The position numbers were made by a program, and so were the translations under genes. 64,000 nt of DNA from Lentisalinibacter salinarum (lineage in GTDB: Bacteria > Pseudomonadota > Gammaproteobacteria > Steroidobacterales > Woeseiaceae): positions 868,001 through 932,000 of the forward strand of contig NZ_JAPDRH010000003.1 of assembly GCF_040706555.1 (NCBI RefSeq), read 5' to 3'. Shown here piece after piece: positions 11,831 to 19,529 of the stretch. Every line of letters starts with the position of its first letter. Within the stretch, counting starts at the first letter, position 1. Under the pieces are notes generated by a model. That model was not told the origin of the DNA and ran no database searches. It saw nothing but the letters and a program-made list of their open reading frames with translations.

Positions 11831-12661
11831 ATGGATGAGTACCGCAGAGTTCTGATAGACGCCTGCCGCCGCCTGTTGCGGCCGATCGCGCGCATCATGC
11901 TGCGGGGCGGCATGACGTGGCGGGAATTCGCCGATATCAGCAAGTCCGTCTTCGTGCAGGTGGCAACCAGCGACTACGGTATCGGCGGCCGGCCCACCAA
12001 CGTCTCCCGCACCTCCATCCTGACCGGCCTTACACGCCGTGAGGTGAAGCGCCAGCGGGAGCTGCTGGCCGATCAGCTGGATGAGTCTCTCACCCGCAAG
12101 ACCAACAACGCCACGCGCGTACTCGCCCGCTGGCACCAGGACCCGGACTTCTCCGACGGGCAGGGCAACGCCCGCGAACTCGAATACGAGGAAGGCAATA
12201 ACAGCTTCACCGAACTCCTGCGCCGCTACGCCGGCGACATCCCGCCGAAGGCCATGCTGAAGGAGCTGCTGACCACGGGGGCTGTCGAACAGGCCGCGGG
12301 CGGGCGACTCCGGGCCTTGCACCGCTATTACATGCCCGCGGCCACCGATACCGAGACTCTGCGCCGCGCGGGCGAAGTGCTGGAGGACGTGGGCAGGACG
12401 GTCAATCACAATCTCGGGCGTGCACAGGACGAGCCGTCCCGCTTCGAGGGCCGCGCCACGGCGCTGCAGGTACCCCGCTCCGCCATCCCCGAATTGCAGG
12501 CGCTGCTGGAGGACAAGGGCGAGGAGTTCCTGTACATGATCGACGACTGGCTGGCCGAGCAGGAACGCCAGGCAGGCAGGGAGGAGACGGACACGGTGCG
12601 CCTCGGCATCGGCGTCTACTTCATCCAGGGCCCGCAGACCAGGGAAGAGAGCGATGAGTGA
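11831..12661 (+). CDS. DUF6502-family protein
   Basis: This 276-residue soluble protein has an N-terminal helical, winged-helix-like region (GGMTWREFADISKSVFVQVA, then SILTGLTRREVKRQRE) that looks like a DNA-binding or regulatory fold, and a C-terminal segment (EEFLYMIDDWLAEQE). I recognise it as the DUF6502 family, which has no known function. It overlaps the following DUF5666 lipoprotein by 8 bases, so the two are co-translated. DUF6502 genes commonly sit beside DUF5666 genes, which suggests a shared role, perhaps sensing or regulating an envelope state. Confidence 0.75.
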   Translation: MDEYRRVLIDACRRLLRPIARIMLRGGMTWREFADISKSVFVQVATSDYGIGGRPTNVSRTSILTGLTRREVKRQRELLADQLDESLTRKTNNATRVLARWHQDPDFSDGQGNARELEYEEGNNSFTELLRRYAGDIPPKAMLKELLTTGAVEQAAGGRLRALHRYYMPAATDTETLRRAGEVLEDVGRTVNHNLGRAQDEPSRFEGRATALQVPRSAIPELQALLEDKGEEFLYMIDDWLAEQERQAGREETDTVRLGIGVYFIQGPQTREESDE

Positions 12662-14126
12662 CAGGATGCGCAGTCAACCACATACCTCCAGGATGGCCTC
12701 GAAGACGGCCACCACGACACTGGCAGCAGCGACGCTGTGCGCCGTTCTGCTCGCCGGCTGCGACAGCACCGAGCAGGTGGCCGGCGTCGACCGGGGCGGC
12801 AACCCGGTCGCGGTGGTGACTAAGGGTGAGATCACCGGTTTCGGCAGCGTCATCGTGAACGGCGTCCGTTACGACACCGGGAGCGCCGAGATCGTGATCG
12901 ACGGCGAACCGGGCACCGAGGCCGGACTTTCGGTGGGTGCCGTGGTGACGCTGCGCGGCGAGCGGGTGCCGGGCGCCGACACCGGCAACGCCATCCGGAT
13001 CGAATTCGACGACAGCGTCGAGGGGCCGGTGGATGCCGTCGACGCGGGCGCCGGCACGGCCGTGGTGCTCGGGCGCACCGTGCACGTGTCCATCGACACG
13101 CTGTTCGAAGGCAACGGAGCGGGCGGCGGACTCGACGGTCTGGCCGCGGGGGATGCCGTGGAGGTGAGCGGGTTCGACCGCGCCGACGGCAGCGTCGAGG
13201 CCACCCTGATACGTCTCAAGGCCGAGCCCGACCGGCTGGAGCTGTCCGGCGTTGCCGCCCAGGTGGACACGGCCGCGCAGCGGCTGCGCATCGGCGGGGC
13301 GCTCGTCGATTACGGCAGCGCCATGCTCGACGGCTTCCCCGACGGTGCTCCCGCCAACGGCGACCGCGTGGAAGCACGCGGTAGCGAGCGGGCCGCCGAC
13401 GGCACGCTGATCGCCGAGACGCTGAGCTACCGGCAACAGGGCGTGGACGCGGCCGCGGAAGGCGAGGAGGCGAAAATCGAGGGCCTGATCACGCGCTTCG
13501 CCTCGGCTGCGGACTTCGACGTGGACGGTCAGCCGGTCGCCACGGATGACGCAACCGTATTCGAGGGCGGCAATGCCTCCATGCTCGGTCCCGACGTGCG
13601 CGTCGAGGTGGAAGGCACCGTGACGGGCACGGGCGCCATCCTCGCCGAGCGCGTCAGATTGGAGTCCCCCAGCCAGGCGCGGCTGGACGGCACGGTGGAC
13701 GACGTCGACGTCGATGCCGGCACGCTGACTGCGGCCGGGGTCACGGTCCTCACCGACGCGAAGACCGGTTTCCGCGACGCGAGCAGTCAGCGACAGCGAC
13801 CGTTCTCGCTCGGCGACATCGGCACCGGCGATCGCGTGGAGGCGGCGGGCACGGAAAGCGGCGACGCGCTCCTGGCACGCAGCGTCACCCGCACGGATGC
13901 CGATGCGGGCGTCGTCCTGCGTGCACGCGCCAGAGACGTCGCCCAACCCCGCTTCGTGCTGCTCGGCGTCACCGTCGTCACCGACGCCACGACCGAGTTC
14001 GAGGCAGACGGGCAACCGAGCGACGCCGCCGCCTTCTATGCCGCTGCGGAAGGCCGCGACGTCGAAGTGGAGGGCACCTTGAACGGCGATATCGTCGCTG
14101 CGCGCGTCCGCCTGCTGACAGACTGA
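12654..14126 (+). CDS. DUF5666-repeat lipoprotein
   Basis: The 490-residue protein starts with a signal peptide ending in a lipobox (AVLLAGC), so it is probably anchored in the outer membrane. The mature part is a chain of about six beta-rich units of roughly 65-70 residues. Each resembles VEGxVxxVDxxxxTxxVxGxxVxxDxxTxF followed by an hVEVEGxxxGxGxxxAxxVxL ending, the DUF5666 pattern. The unit acidic content is high. Function is unknown; extended OB-like beta repeats suggest binding or a structural role. Overlap with the DUF6502 gene implies linked expression. Confidence 0.78.
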   Translation: MSDRMRSQPHTSRMASKTATTTLAAATLCAVLLAGCDSTEQVAGVDRGGNPVAVVTKGEITGFGSVIVNGVRYDTGSAEIVIDGEPGTEAGLSVGAVVTLRGERVPGADTGNAIRIEFDDSVEGPVDAVDAGAGTAVVLGRTVHVSIDTLFEGNGAGGGLDGLAAGDAVEVSGFDRADGSVEATLIRLKAEPDRLELSGVAAQVDTAAQRLRIGGALVDYGSAMLDGFPDGAPANGDRVEARGSERAADGTLIAETLSYRQQGVDAAAEGEEAKIEGLITRFASAADFDVDGQPVATDDATVFEGGNASMLGPDVRVEVEGTVTGTGAILAERVRLESPSQARLDGTVDDVDVDAGTLTAAGVTVLTDAKTGFRDASSQRQRPFSLGDIGTGDRVEAAGTESGDALLARSVTRTDADAGVVLRARARDVAQPRFVLLGVTVVTDATTEFEADGQPSDAAAFYAAAEGRDVEVEGTLNGDIVAARVRLLTD

Positions 14127-14156
14127 CCAGGCCGGAAACAGGCCAGAGGAGCGATC

Positions 14157-15152
14157 ATGGGCGTGCCGAAGACGATGACGGCCGTCGACATCACGGAGCC
14201 GGGCGGCCCGGAGGTCCTGCGCGCCGTAGAGAGGCCGGTGCCGGATCCGCAGCCGGGGGAGGTACTGATCCGGGTGCGCGCCGCCGGCGTCAATCGCCCG
14301 GACTGCCTGCAGCGTCAGGGCCTGTACCCCGTACCCGCGGACGCCGATCCCCTGCCCGGTCTCGAGGTGGCAGGCGAGGTGGTGGCGAGCGCCGAGGGCG
14401 CAGGCCGCTGGCGCCCGGGCGACCGTGTCTGCGCGCTGGTGCACGGCGGCGGCTACGCCGAATACTGCCGGGTGCCCGCCGAACACTGCCTGCCAGTGCC
14501 GGAAGGGCTGACACTGACCGAGGCGGCCTCGCTGCCGGAGACCTACTTCACGGTCTGGTACAACGTCTTCACGCGCGCCGCGCTGGCCGAGCGAGAGTGG
14601 CTGCTCGTCCACGGCGGCTCCAGCGGCATCGGCAGCGCGGCCATCCAGATGGCGAAGGCCCGCGGCGCGAGCGTGATCGTCACGGCCGGGACCGAGGCGA
14701 AGTGCGAGTACTGCCGCGAACTGGGCGCCGACTTCGCCCTGAACTACCGCGAGAGCGACTGGGTGGCGGGGGCGAAGGAGATCACCGGCGGACGCGGCAT
14801 CGACGTGGTGCTGGACATGGTCGCCGGCCCCTACGTCGACCGGAACCTGGACGTGCTCGCGTACGACGGCCGCTACGCGCTGATCGCGTTCCTGCTGGGG
14901 CCGAAGGCGGAGGCCAACTTCGCCCACGTGCTGCGCAAGCGGCTCACCATCACCGGCTCAGCGCTGCGCCCGCAGACAGTCGAGGAGAAAGCGGCCATCG
15001 CCGCCGGCCTGGAGCGTGGCATCTGGCCGCTGCTCGAGGCAGGGCGGATCCGGCCGACCGTCTACGCGACCTTCCCGCTCATCGAGGCTCCACGGGCCCA
15101 CGCCCTCATGGAATCCGGCGAGCACATGGGCAAGATCGTGCTGGAAACCTGA
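14157..15152 (+). CDS. Quinone oxidoreductase-like, zinc-free MDR family
   Basis: This 331-residue protein is a medium-chain dehydrogenase/reductase of the QOR/PIG3 branch. It shows the catalytic-domain start GGPEVLRAVERPVPDPQPGE, VRAAGVNRPDCLQRQG, and the NADPH-binding VHGGSSGIGSAAIQMAKARGA. The zinc ligands of alcohol dehydrogenases are absent. Such enzymes reduce quinones or alkenals with NADPH. AGAGGAGCG directly before the ATG at 14157 fixes the start. Its stop abuts the stop of the converging SDR gene with no gap. Confidence 0.9.
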   Translation: MGVPKTMTAVDITEPGGPEVLRAVERPVPDPQPGEVLIRVRAAGVNRPDCLQRQGLYPVPADADPLPGLEVAGEVVASAEGAGRWRPGDRVCALVHGGGYAEYCRVPAEHCLPVPEGLTLTEAASLPETYFTVWYNVFTRAALAEREWLLVHGGSSGIGSAAIQMAKARGASVIVTAGTEAKCEYCRELGADFALNYRESDWVAGAKEITGGRGIDVVLDMVAGPYVDRNLDVLAYDGRYALIAFLLGPKAEANFAHVLRKRLTITGSALRPQTVEEKAAIAAGLERGIWPLLEAGRIRPTVYATFPLIEAPRAHALMESGEHMGKIVLET

Positions 15153-15929
15153 TCAGAGGTTGCCCATCGTCAGCCGCGAGATCGCCCTTGTGAGGCCCCG
15201 CGGCAGGAAGCGCAGCTGGAACAGCGAGATCTGGGTGGCGACCCCGGGCACCGCGATCACGTCGCCTCGCAGCATCGCCCGGTAGCCGTAACGCGCCACC
15301 TCCTCCGGCGCCGAAGCCACGGCGTCGAAAATCTGCCGGTTGGTCATACCGGCGGCATCCACGAAACCGGTGGCGACCGGTCCCGGGCAGAGCACCGTCA
15401 CCGTCACGCCGGTGCCGGTCAGCTCCGCGGCGATCGCCTCGCTGAACGACAGCACGAACGCCTTGGTGGCGAAGTAGGTGGCGAAGTTCGGTCCCGGCAG
15501 GAAGCCCGCCACCGAGCCCACGTTGAGGATGCGGCCGCTGCCCCGCTCCACCATGGCCGGCAGGAAACCGTGCGTGAGCGCCGCCAGCGCCGTCACGTTC
15601 AGGTTGATCATGTCCCGGTCCCGGGCCCAGTCCCGCTCGTGGAAGCGGCCCTGCCCGCCGAAGCCCGCATTGTTGATCAGAACATCCGGGACGAGACCCT
15701 CGGCCAGCAATTCGTCGGACAGGCCTTCCGCGGCACCGGGCACGGCCAGGTCCCGCGCCACGACGCGCACGTTTACCTCGTGGGCGTCGATGAGCTCGGC
15801 GGCGAGCTCCGCCAGCCGCTCCTCGCTGCGCGCCACCAGCACCATATCGCCGCCCTTCCCGGCGTGGATACGCGCGAGCTGCTCGCCGATGCCGCCCGAT
15901 GCGCCCGTGATCAGTGCCAGGTTCTCCAT
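15153..15929 (-). CDS. Short-chain dehydrogenase/reductase
   Basis: The 258-residue SDR has the nucleotide-binding GASGGIG near residue 10, INNAGFGG for the NNAG motif, a serine in NVGSVAG, and the catalytic YFATK. The MVLVARSEERL segment after the first beta-alpha unit suggests NADP preference. Substrate is not clear; it belongs to a family often annotated as DltE or fatty-acid-linked dehydrogenases. It lies between a quinone-oxidoreductase-like gene and the 4-hydroxyacyl-CoA-kinase-like gene, which diverges from it. An LvaD-type ketone reductase is one possibility, untested. Confidence 0.88.
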   Translation of the reverse strand: MENLALITGASGGIGEQLARIHAGKGGDMVLVARSEERLAELAAELIDAHEVNVRVVARDLAVPGAAEGLSDELLAEGLVPDVLINNAGFGGQGRFHERDWARDRDMINLNVTALAALTHGFLPAMVERGSGRILNVGSVAGFLPGPNFATYFATKAFVLSFSEAIAAELTGTGVTVTVLCPGPVATGFVDAAGMTNRQIFDAVASAPEEVARYGYRAMLRGDVIAVPGVATQISLFQLRFLPRGLTRAISRLTMGNL

Positions 15930-15999
15930 CGCTGCTCCTTTCCCGGCTCCCGCCGTCTGCCGCGCGCAAAGCCGCGCCGATGTCCGCTAAAGTAAAGGC

Positions 16000-17007
16000 G
16001 TGGCATCCTCCGGTAAAGCATCCAGTCCCGACGAACTCGCACACGCCCTGGCCCGGATACTCACCGGCGGCGCCGGCCGGGTGGAGGCACTGCGCCGGCT
16101 GACCGGCGGCGCGAGCCGCGAGACCTGGTCGTTCGAGCGAGTGATCGGCGAGTCCCGCCGGCCACTCATCCTGCGTCGGGCGTGCGACGGTGAGGCGCCG
16201 GATGAGGACCTGCTCGCTCTCGACCCGGGCCTGGAGGGCCGGCTGGTCGGGGAACTGGCCGCGGCCGGCCTGCCGGTGGCCGGCGTGGTGCACGTGCTCG
16301 CGCCGGACGAAGGGCTGGGCCGGGGCTTCGTCATGGAGCGGCTGGACGGAGAGACGCTGGCGCCGCGGATCCTGCGCCGCGACCAGTACGCCGACGCCCG
16401 CAGCCGCCTGGCGCAGCAATGCGGCGCCGCGCTCGCCGCCATACACGCCGCGCGGCCCGCCACGGCGGCCGAGCTGCCGGCCATGCAGGGCACGGACGTG
16501 CTGTCGGCATACCGGCAGCGCTACGACGCCTACGGGCACTCACGCCCGGTCTTCGAACTCGCCTTCCGCTGGCTGAACGAACGCCTGCCCGAACCCGTAG
16601 AGCCAGTGCTCGTGCACGGCGATTTCCGCAACGGCAATCTGGTGGTCGACGAAAAGGGGCTCGTGGGCGTGCTCGACTGGGAACTCGCGCATCGGGGCGA
16701 TCCCATGGAGGATCTGGGCTGGATTGCCGTCAACTCCTGGCGCTTCGGCATGAGCCACCGGCCCGTGGGCGGATTCGGCCGGCGCCGCGAGCTGCTGCGG
16801 GGCTATCGCGAAGCGGGCGGCACGCCGGACGAGGGACGGATGCGCTACTGGCAGCTCATGGGCAGCCTCAAATGGGGCGTCATATGCATGACCATGGCGG
16901 AGATCTACCGGCGCGGCGTCGACCGCTCCGTGGAACGCGCCGCCATCGGCCGGCGGGTCAGCGAGGCGGAGATCGACATGCTGAACATCATACGGGGCAG
17001 GGACTGA
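16000..17007 (+). CDS. APH-fold kinase, LvaA-like
   Basis: The 335-residue protein has the aminoglycoside-phosphotransferase/choline-kinase fold: RLTGGASRETW at the N terminus, the Brenner motif LVHGDFRNGNL (catalytic Asp and Asn), and VLDWELAHRGDPMEDLGW (metal Asp). It starts with GTG at 16000 and overlaps the next gene by one base (TGATG). Kinases of this subgroup travel with a small DUF6285 protein and an acyl-CoA dehydrogenase, as in P. putida LvaA-LvaB-LvaC, where 4-hydroxyacyl-CoA is phosphorylated at the 4-hydroxyl. The same partnership occurs fused in animal ACAD10/11. Antibiotic resistance is not implied. Confidence 0.85.
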   Translation: MASSGKASSPDELAHALARILTGGAGRVEALRRLTGGASRETWSFERVIGESRRPLILRRACDGEAPDEDLLALDPGLEGRLVGELAAAGLPVAGVVHVLAPDEGLGRGFVMERLDGETLAPRILRRDQYADARSRLAQQCGAALAAIHAARPATAAELPAMQGTDVLSAYRQRYDAYGHSRPVFELAFRWLNERLPEPVEPVLVHGDFRNGNLVVDEKGLVGVLDWELAHRGDPMEDLGWIAVNSWRFGMSHRPVGGFGRRRELLRGYREAGGTPDEGRMRYWQLMGSLKWGVICMTMAEIYRRGVDRSVERAAIGRRVSEAEIDMLNIIRGRD

Positions 17008-17411
17008 TGGAAGAGACGCCGGAGCTGGGCGAGCTGCTGGAAGCGGTGCGCGGTTTCCTGACCGAGGCCAGGGAGGAACTCGGCGGGCATCGCGGATTCC
17101 ACGCGCTGGTCGCCGCGAACGTGGTGGACATCGCACGCCGCGAACTCGAGCTGGCGCCTGCCGCCGACGCGGCGGAGGCCGAACGCCTCAGGGCGCTGCT
17201 CGGGCGCGACGGCGAACCCGCCGATCTGAATCGTGCGCTGTGCGATGCCATCCGGGAGGGCCGCATCGCCATCGACGACGCGGAGCTCCTGAAACATCTG
17301 GAGCGCACCACCCTGGACCGGCTGGCGATCGACCAGCCCGCCTATTCCGGGGCGCGCATCGCCGCCGAGGCCGGCGCCGCCGGCAGCGGGGAGGATGCAC
17401 CCCGCCGCTAG
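17007..17411 (+). CDS. DUF6285 small protein, LvaB-like
   Basis: A 134-residue soluble, helix-rich, acidic protein whose ATG overlaps the kinase stop (TGATG at 17005-17009), so it is coupled to it. It opens with ELGELLEAVRGFLTEARE and contains HALVAANVVDIARRELEL, which I associate with DUF6285. The position and size match LvaB, the partner required by the LvaA 4-hydroxyacyl-CoA kinase in levulinate catabolism. The last four bases overlap the end of the convergent acyl-CoA dehydrogenase. The family name is from memory and should be confirmed with a profile search. Confidence 0.78.
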   Translation: MEETPELGELLEAVRGFLTEAREELGGHRGFHALVAANVVDIARRELELAPAADAAEAERLRALLGRDGEPADLNRALCDAIREGRIAIDDAELLKHLERTTLDRLAIDQPAYSGARIAAEAGAAGSGEDAPRR

Positions 17412-18676
17412 CCGCGGATGAAGCCGAACAGGTGCCCCGCGACCTTGCGCATCTGTATCTCCTCCGCGCCCTCGGTGATGCGGTAGCGCCGGTGGTGGCG
17501 GTAGATGTGCTCGAAGGGCTCGTGCCGGGAATAGCCCATGCCGCCGAAGACCTGCATCGCCCGGTCGGCGGCCTCGCAGCACAGGCGGTTCGCACGGTAG
17601 TTGCACATGGCCACCTTGTCCGACAGCTCCGCCGCGATGCGCCGGCGGTCGAACCGGTCCATCTGCCAGGCCGTCTGGCGGATCAGCACTCGCAGCAGCT
17701 CCGCCTCGGTCGCCAGCTCCACCAGCGGGAACTGGATACCCTGATTCGCCGCCAGCGGCTTGCCGAACGGCTTGCGCTCCCGCGCGCGGGCGACCGCGCG
17801 GTCGATGCAGAACTGTGCCGCGCCGAGGCTGCTGGCCGCCTGGCGGATGCGGTTCTCGTGCACGAAGTGCTGGGCCACCGCCAGGCCCCGGCCCGCTTCG
17901 CCGAGTACGGCGTCCTCTGCCACCCACACGTCGGTGAAAGACACCCGCGGATGGTCGGTGGGCATGTTGAAGGTCCACAGATATTCCTCGATCCGCACCC
18001 CGTCCGCATCGGCGGGCACCAGGAAGCAGGTGATGCCGGCGGCCTCGCCGTCCGCGCCGGCGGTGCGGGCGAAGACCAGATCGGTGCCGGCAACGTGCAT
18101 GCCCGTGTTCCACATCTTCTCGCCGTTGATGCGCCAGCCGGGCACACCGTCCCGGCGAGCCGGGACGGCACGGGTCTCCATCCAGGTGGCATCCGAGCCG
18201 TGCTCGGGCTCGGTCAGGCCGAACGCGATGGGGTGCTCGCCGGTGATCGCGGGCTCCACGTAGCGCTCGATCTGCTCGGCCGTGCCGAAATCCCGCAGCA
18301 TGAGCACGATGGGCAGGTTGCCCACCACCGAACTCTCGTTCTGCAGATCGTTGTGCAGGCCTAGGCCCTTCGCGGCGAGATGTTCCCGCACGACTGCCAT
18401 CGCCAGGTTGCCCGCCTCCTCGCCGCCGAACTCCCGCGGCAGCGCGTAGCGGTAATGGCCGGCCGCGTCCGCGCGGCGGCGCATCTCGGCGAGCAGCGCC
18501 TCCCAGTCGGCGGCGGGCAGGCCGCCCCGTTCCCAGTCGGTGCGCGCATATTCCCGCCGGTGATCGAAGAAGCGGACGTTGTCGTCCGCGGCCTCCAGCG
18601 GCCGGATTTCCGCCTCGATGAAGCGGTCCAGCGCGGCGAGCTTCTCGCGCACGAGTGCCGGAATCTCGAAGTCCAT
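17408..18676 (-). CDS. Acyl-CoA dehydrogenase, LvaC/ACAD10-11-like
   Basis: The 422-residue flavoprotein shows the ACAD architecture: N-terminal helices, FGLTEPEHGSDATWMETRA (FAD/acyl contact), WRINGEKMWNTG, and a C-terminal helical domain with QVFGGMGYSRHEPFEHIYRHHR and ITEGAEEIQMRKVAG. The longer length and the EHGSDATW form match ACAD10/11-type enzymes. The gene faces the kinase/DUF6285 pair and shares four stop-codon bases with it. In the Lva pathway the equivalent enzyme converts 4-phosphoacyl-CoA to an enoyl-CoA, allowing normal beta-oxidation. Ordinary fatty acyl-CoA oxidation is the alternative. Confidence 0.9.
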   Translation of the reverse strand: MDFEIPALVREKLAALDRFIEAEIRPLEAADDNVRFFDHRREYARTDWERGGLPAADWEALLAEMRRRADAAGHYRYALPREFGGEEAGNLAMAVVREHLAAKGLGLHNDLQNESSVVGNLPIVLMLRDFGTAEQIERYVEPAITGEHPIAFGLTEPEHGSDATWMETRAVPARRDGVPGWRINGEKMWNTGMHVAGTDLVFARTAGADGEAAGITCFLVPADADGVRIEEYLWTFNMPTDHPRVSFTDVWVAEDAVLGEAGRGLAVAQHFVHENRIRQAASSLGAAQFCIDRAVARARERKPFGKPLAANQGIQFPLVELATEAELLRVLIRQTAWQMDRFDRRRIAAELSDKVAMCNYRANRLCCEAADRAMQVFGGMGYSRHEPFEHIYRHHRRYRITEGAEEIQMRKVAGHLFGFIRG

Positions 18677-18834
18677 CTTCCCCCCCTGTTGCGGTGGCGC
18701 CCGAGCCGCCGTATGCGGCCCCGGCCGGTCCGGTTCTATCGCCCTCGACCGGCAGCCGATGCTCGCGTTTTCCCGGCCGCGGGTAAAGCCTTAGAATGCC
18801 GCATTGCCCGGCGTGGCTGGCGGAGGCGGAACAG

Positions 18835-19428
18835 GTGCTGAACGACACGGCCATGGTCACTGCGATCGTTGTGGTGGTCCTGCTGCTGGCGGCGGGGCTG
18901 ATCGTCTGGCTGCTGCGCCGCTCCGGCGAGAAGGCCAGCGACCGGCTGGTGCGCGGCCGCCGCATTCCGGATTTCACCGTGCAGACTGAGGATGGCGAGC
19001 CCGCAAGCCCGTCCGATCTGCGCGGGCTGCCGGCCGTGCTGATCTTCCTGCGTGGCAACTGGTGTCCGTTCTGTTCCGCTCAGGTCGAGGACCTGACGCA
19101 GCACTACCGGCGTATCAACGAGCTCGGCGCCCGGCTGATTCTCCTCGTGCCGAAGCCGCAGCAGACCACCCGGCGCGTGGCCGACCTATTCGACGTTGAC
19201 TTCACCTTCTGGATGGACCCGGATCTTGCCGCCGCGCGCAAACTCGGCATCGTGCATCCGGGGGGCGTGCCGGCGGATTACCGGGACGACTACGGCACCG
19301 ACACGCTGCGGCCGGTCTCCGTCGTGATCGACAGCGAAGGGATGATCCGCTACGCCAACCGCTCGAAGGACGTCCGCGAGCGGCCGGATCCGGCGGAGTT
19401 CGTGAAGATACTCGAACGCCTGAGCTAG
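18835..19428 (+). CDS. Membrane-anchored peroxiredoxin-like protein
   Basis: About 197 residues: one N-terminal membrane helix (VTAIVVVVLLLAAGLIVWLL) followed by a thioredoxin-fold domain with RIPDFTVQTEDG, LIFLRGNWCPFCSAQ and PVSVVIDSEGMIRYAN. The WCPFC motif is characteristic of AhpC/TSA-like redoxins. The domain should face the periplasm and take part in peroxide reduction or thiol exchange. I chose the GTG at 18835 because GGAGG lies 8 bases upstream; an ATG at 18853 is also possible. Confidence 0.8.
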   Translation: MLNDTAMVTAIVVVVLLLAAGLIVWLLRRSGEKASDRLVRGRRIPDFTVQTEDGEPASPSDLRGLPAVLIFLRGNWCPFCSAQVEDLTQHYRRINELGARLILLVPKPQQTTRRVADLFDVDFTFWMDPDLAAARKLGIVHPGGVPADYRDDYGTDTLRPVSVVIDSEGMIRYANRSKDVRERPDPAEFVKILERLS

Positions 19429-19460
19429 CCGGCGGGACAGGCCCGCCCTGCCGGACCCCA

Positions 19461-19490
19461 GAAAAGAAAACGCCCCGCTGAGGGGGCGTT
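19461..19490 (-). terminator. Rho-independent terminator of the TonB receptor gene
   Basis: On the minus strand an 8-base stem AACGCCCC (19490-19483) pairs with GGGGCGTT (19476-19469) around a short loop, and is followed directly by TTTTCTTTTC. It lies about 40 bases past the receptor stop. On the plus strand it lies about 40 bases after the redoxin stop but has no strong T-run there, so it mainly serves the minus strand. Confidence 0.85.
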
Positions 19491-19529
19491 CTCCCGGAAC
19501 CTGCCGGCGGGTGCCGGCGAGGACGTGCC

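Noticed and set aside
12621..14927. A 768-codon minus-strand frame opposite the DUF5666 and oxidoreductase genes.
   Set aside because: It is the antisense shadow of two clear genes, with an Ala/His/Gly-rich product and no ribosome-binding site.
16000..17007. Antibiotic-resistance aminoglycoside phosphotransferase.
   Set aside because: Fold motifs are shared, but the operon with DUF6285 and an acyl-CoA dehydrogenase points to acyl-CoA metabolism.
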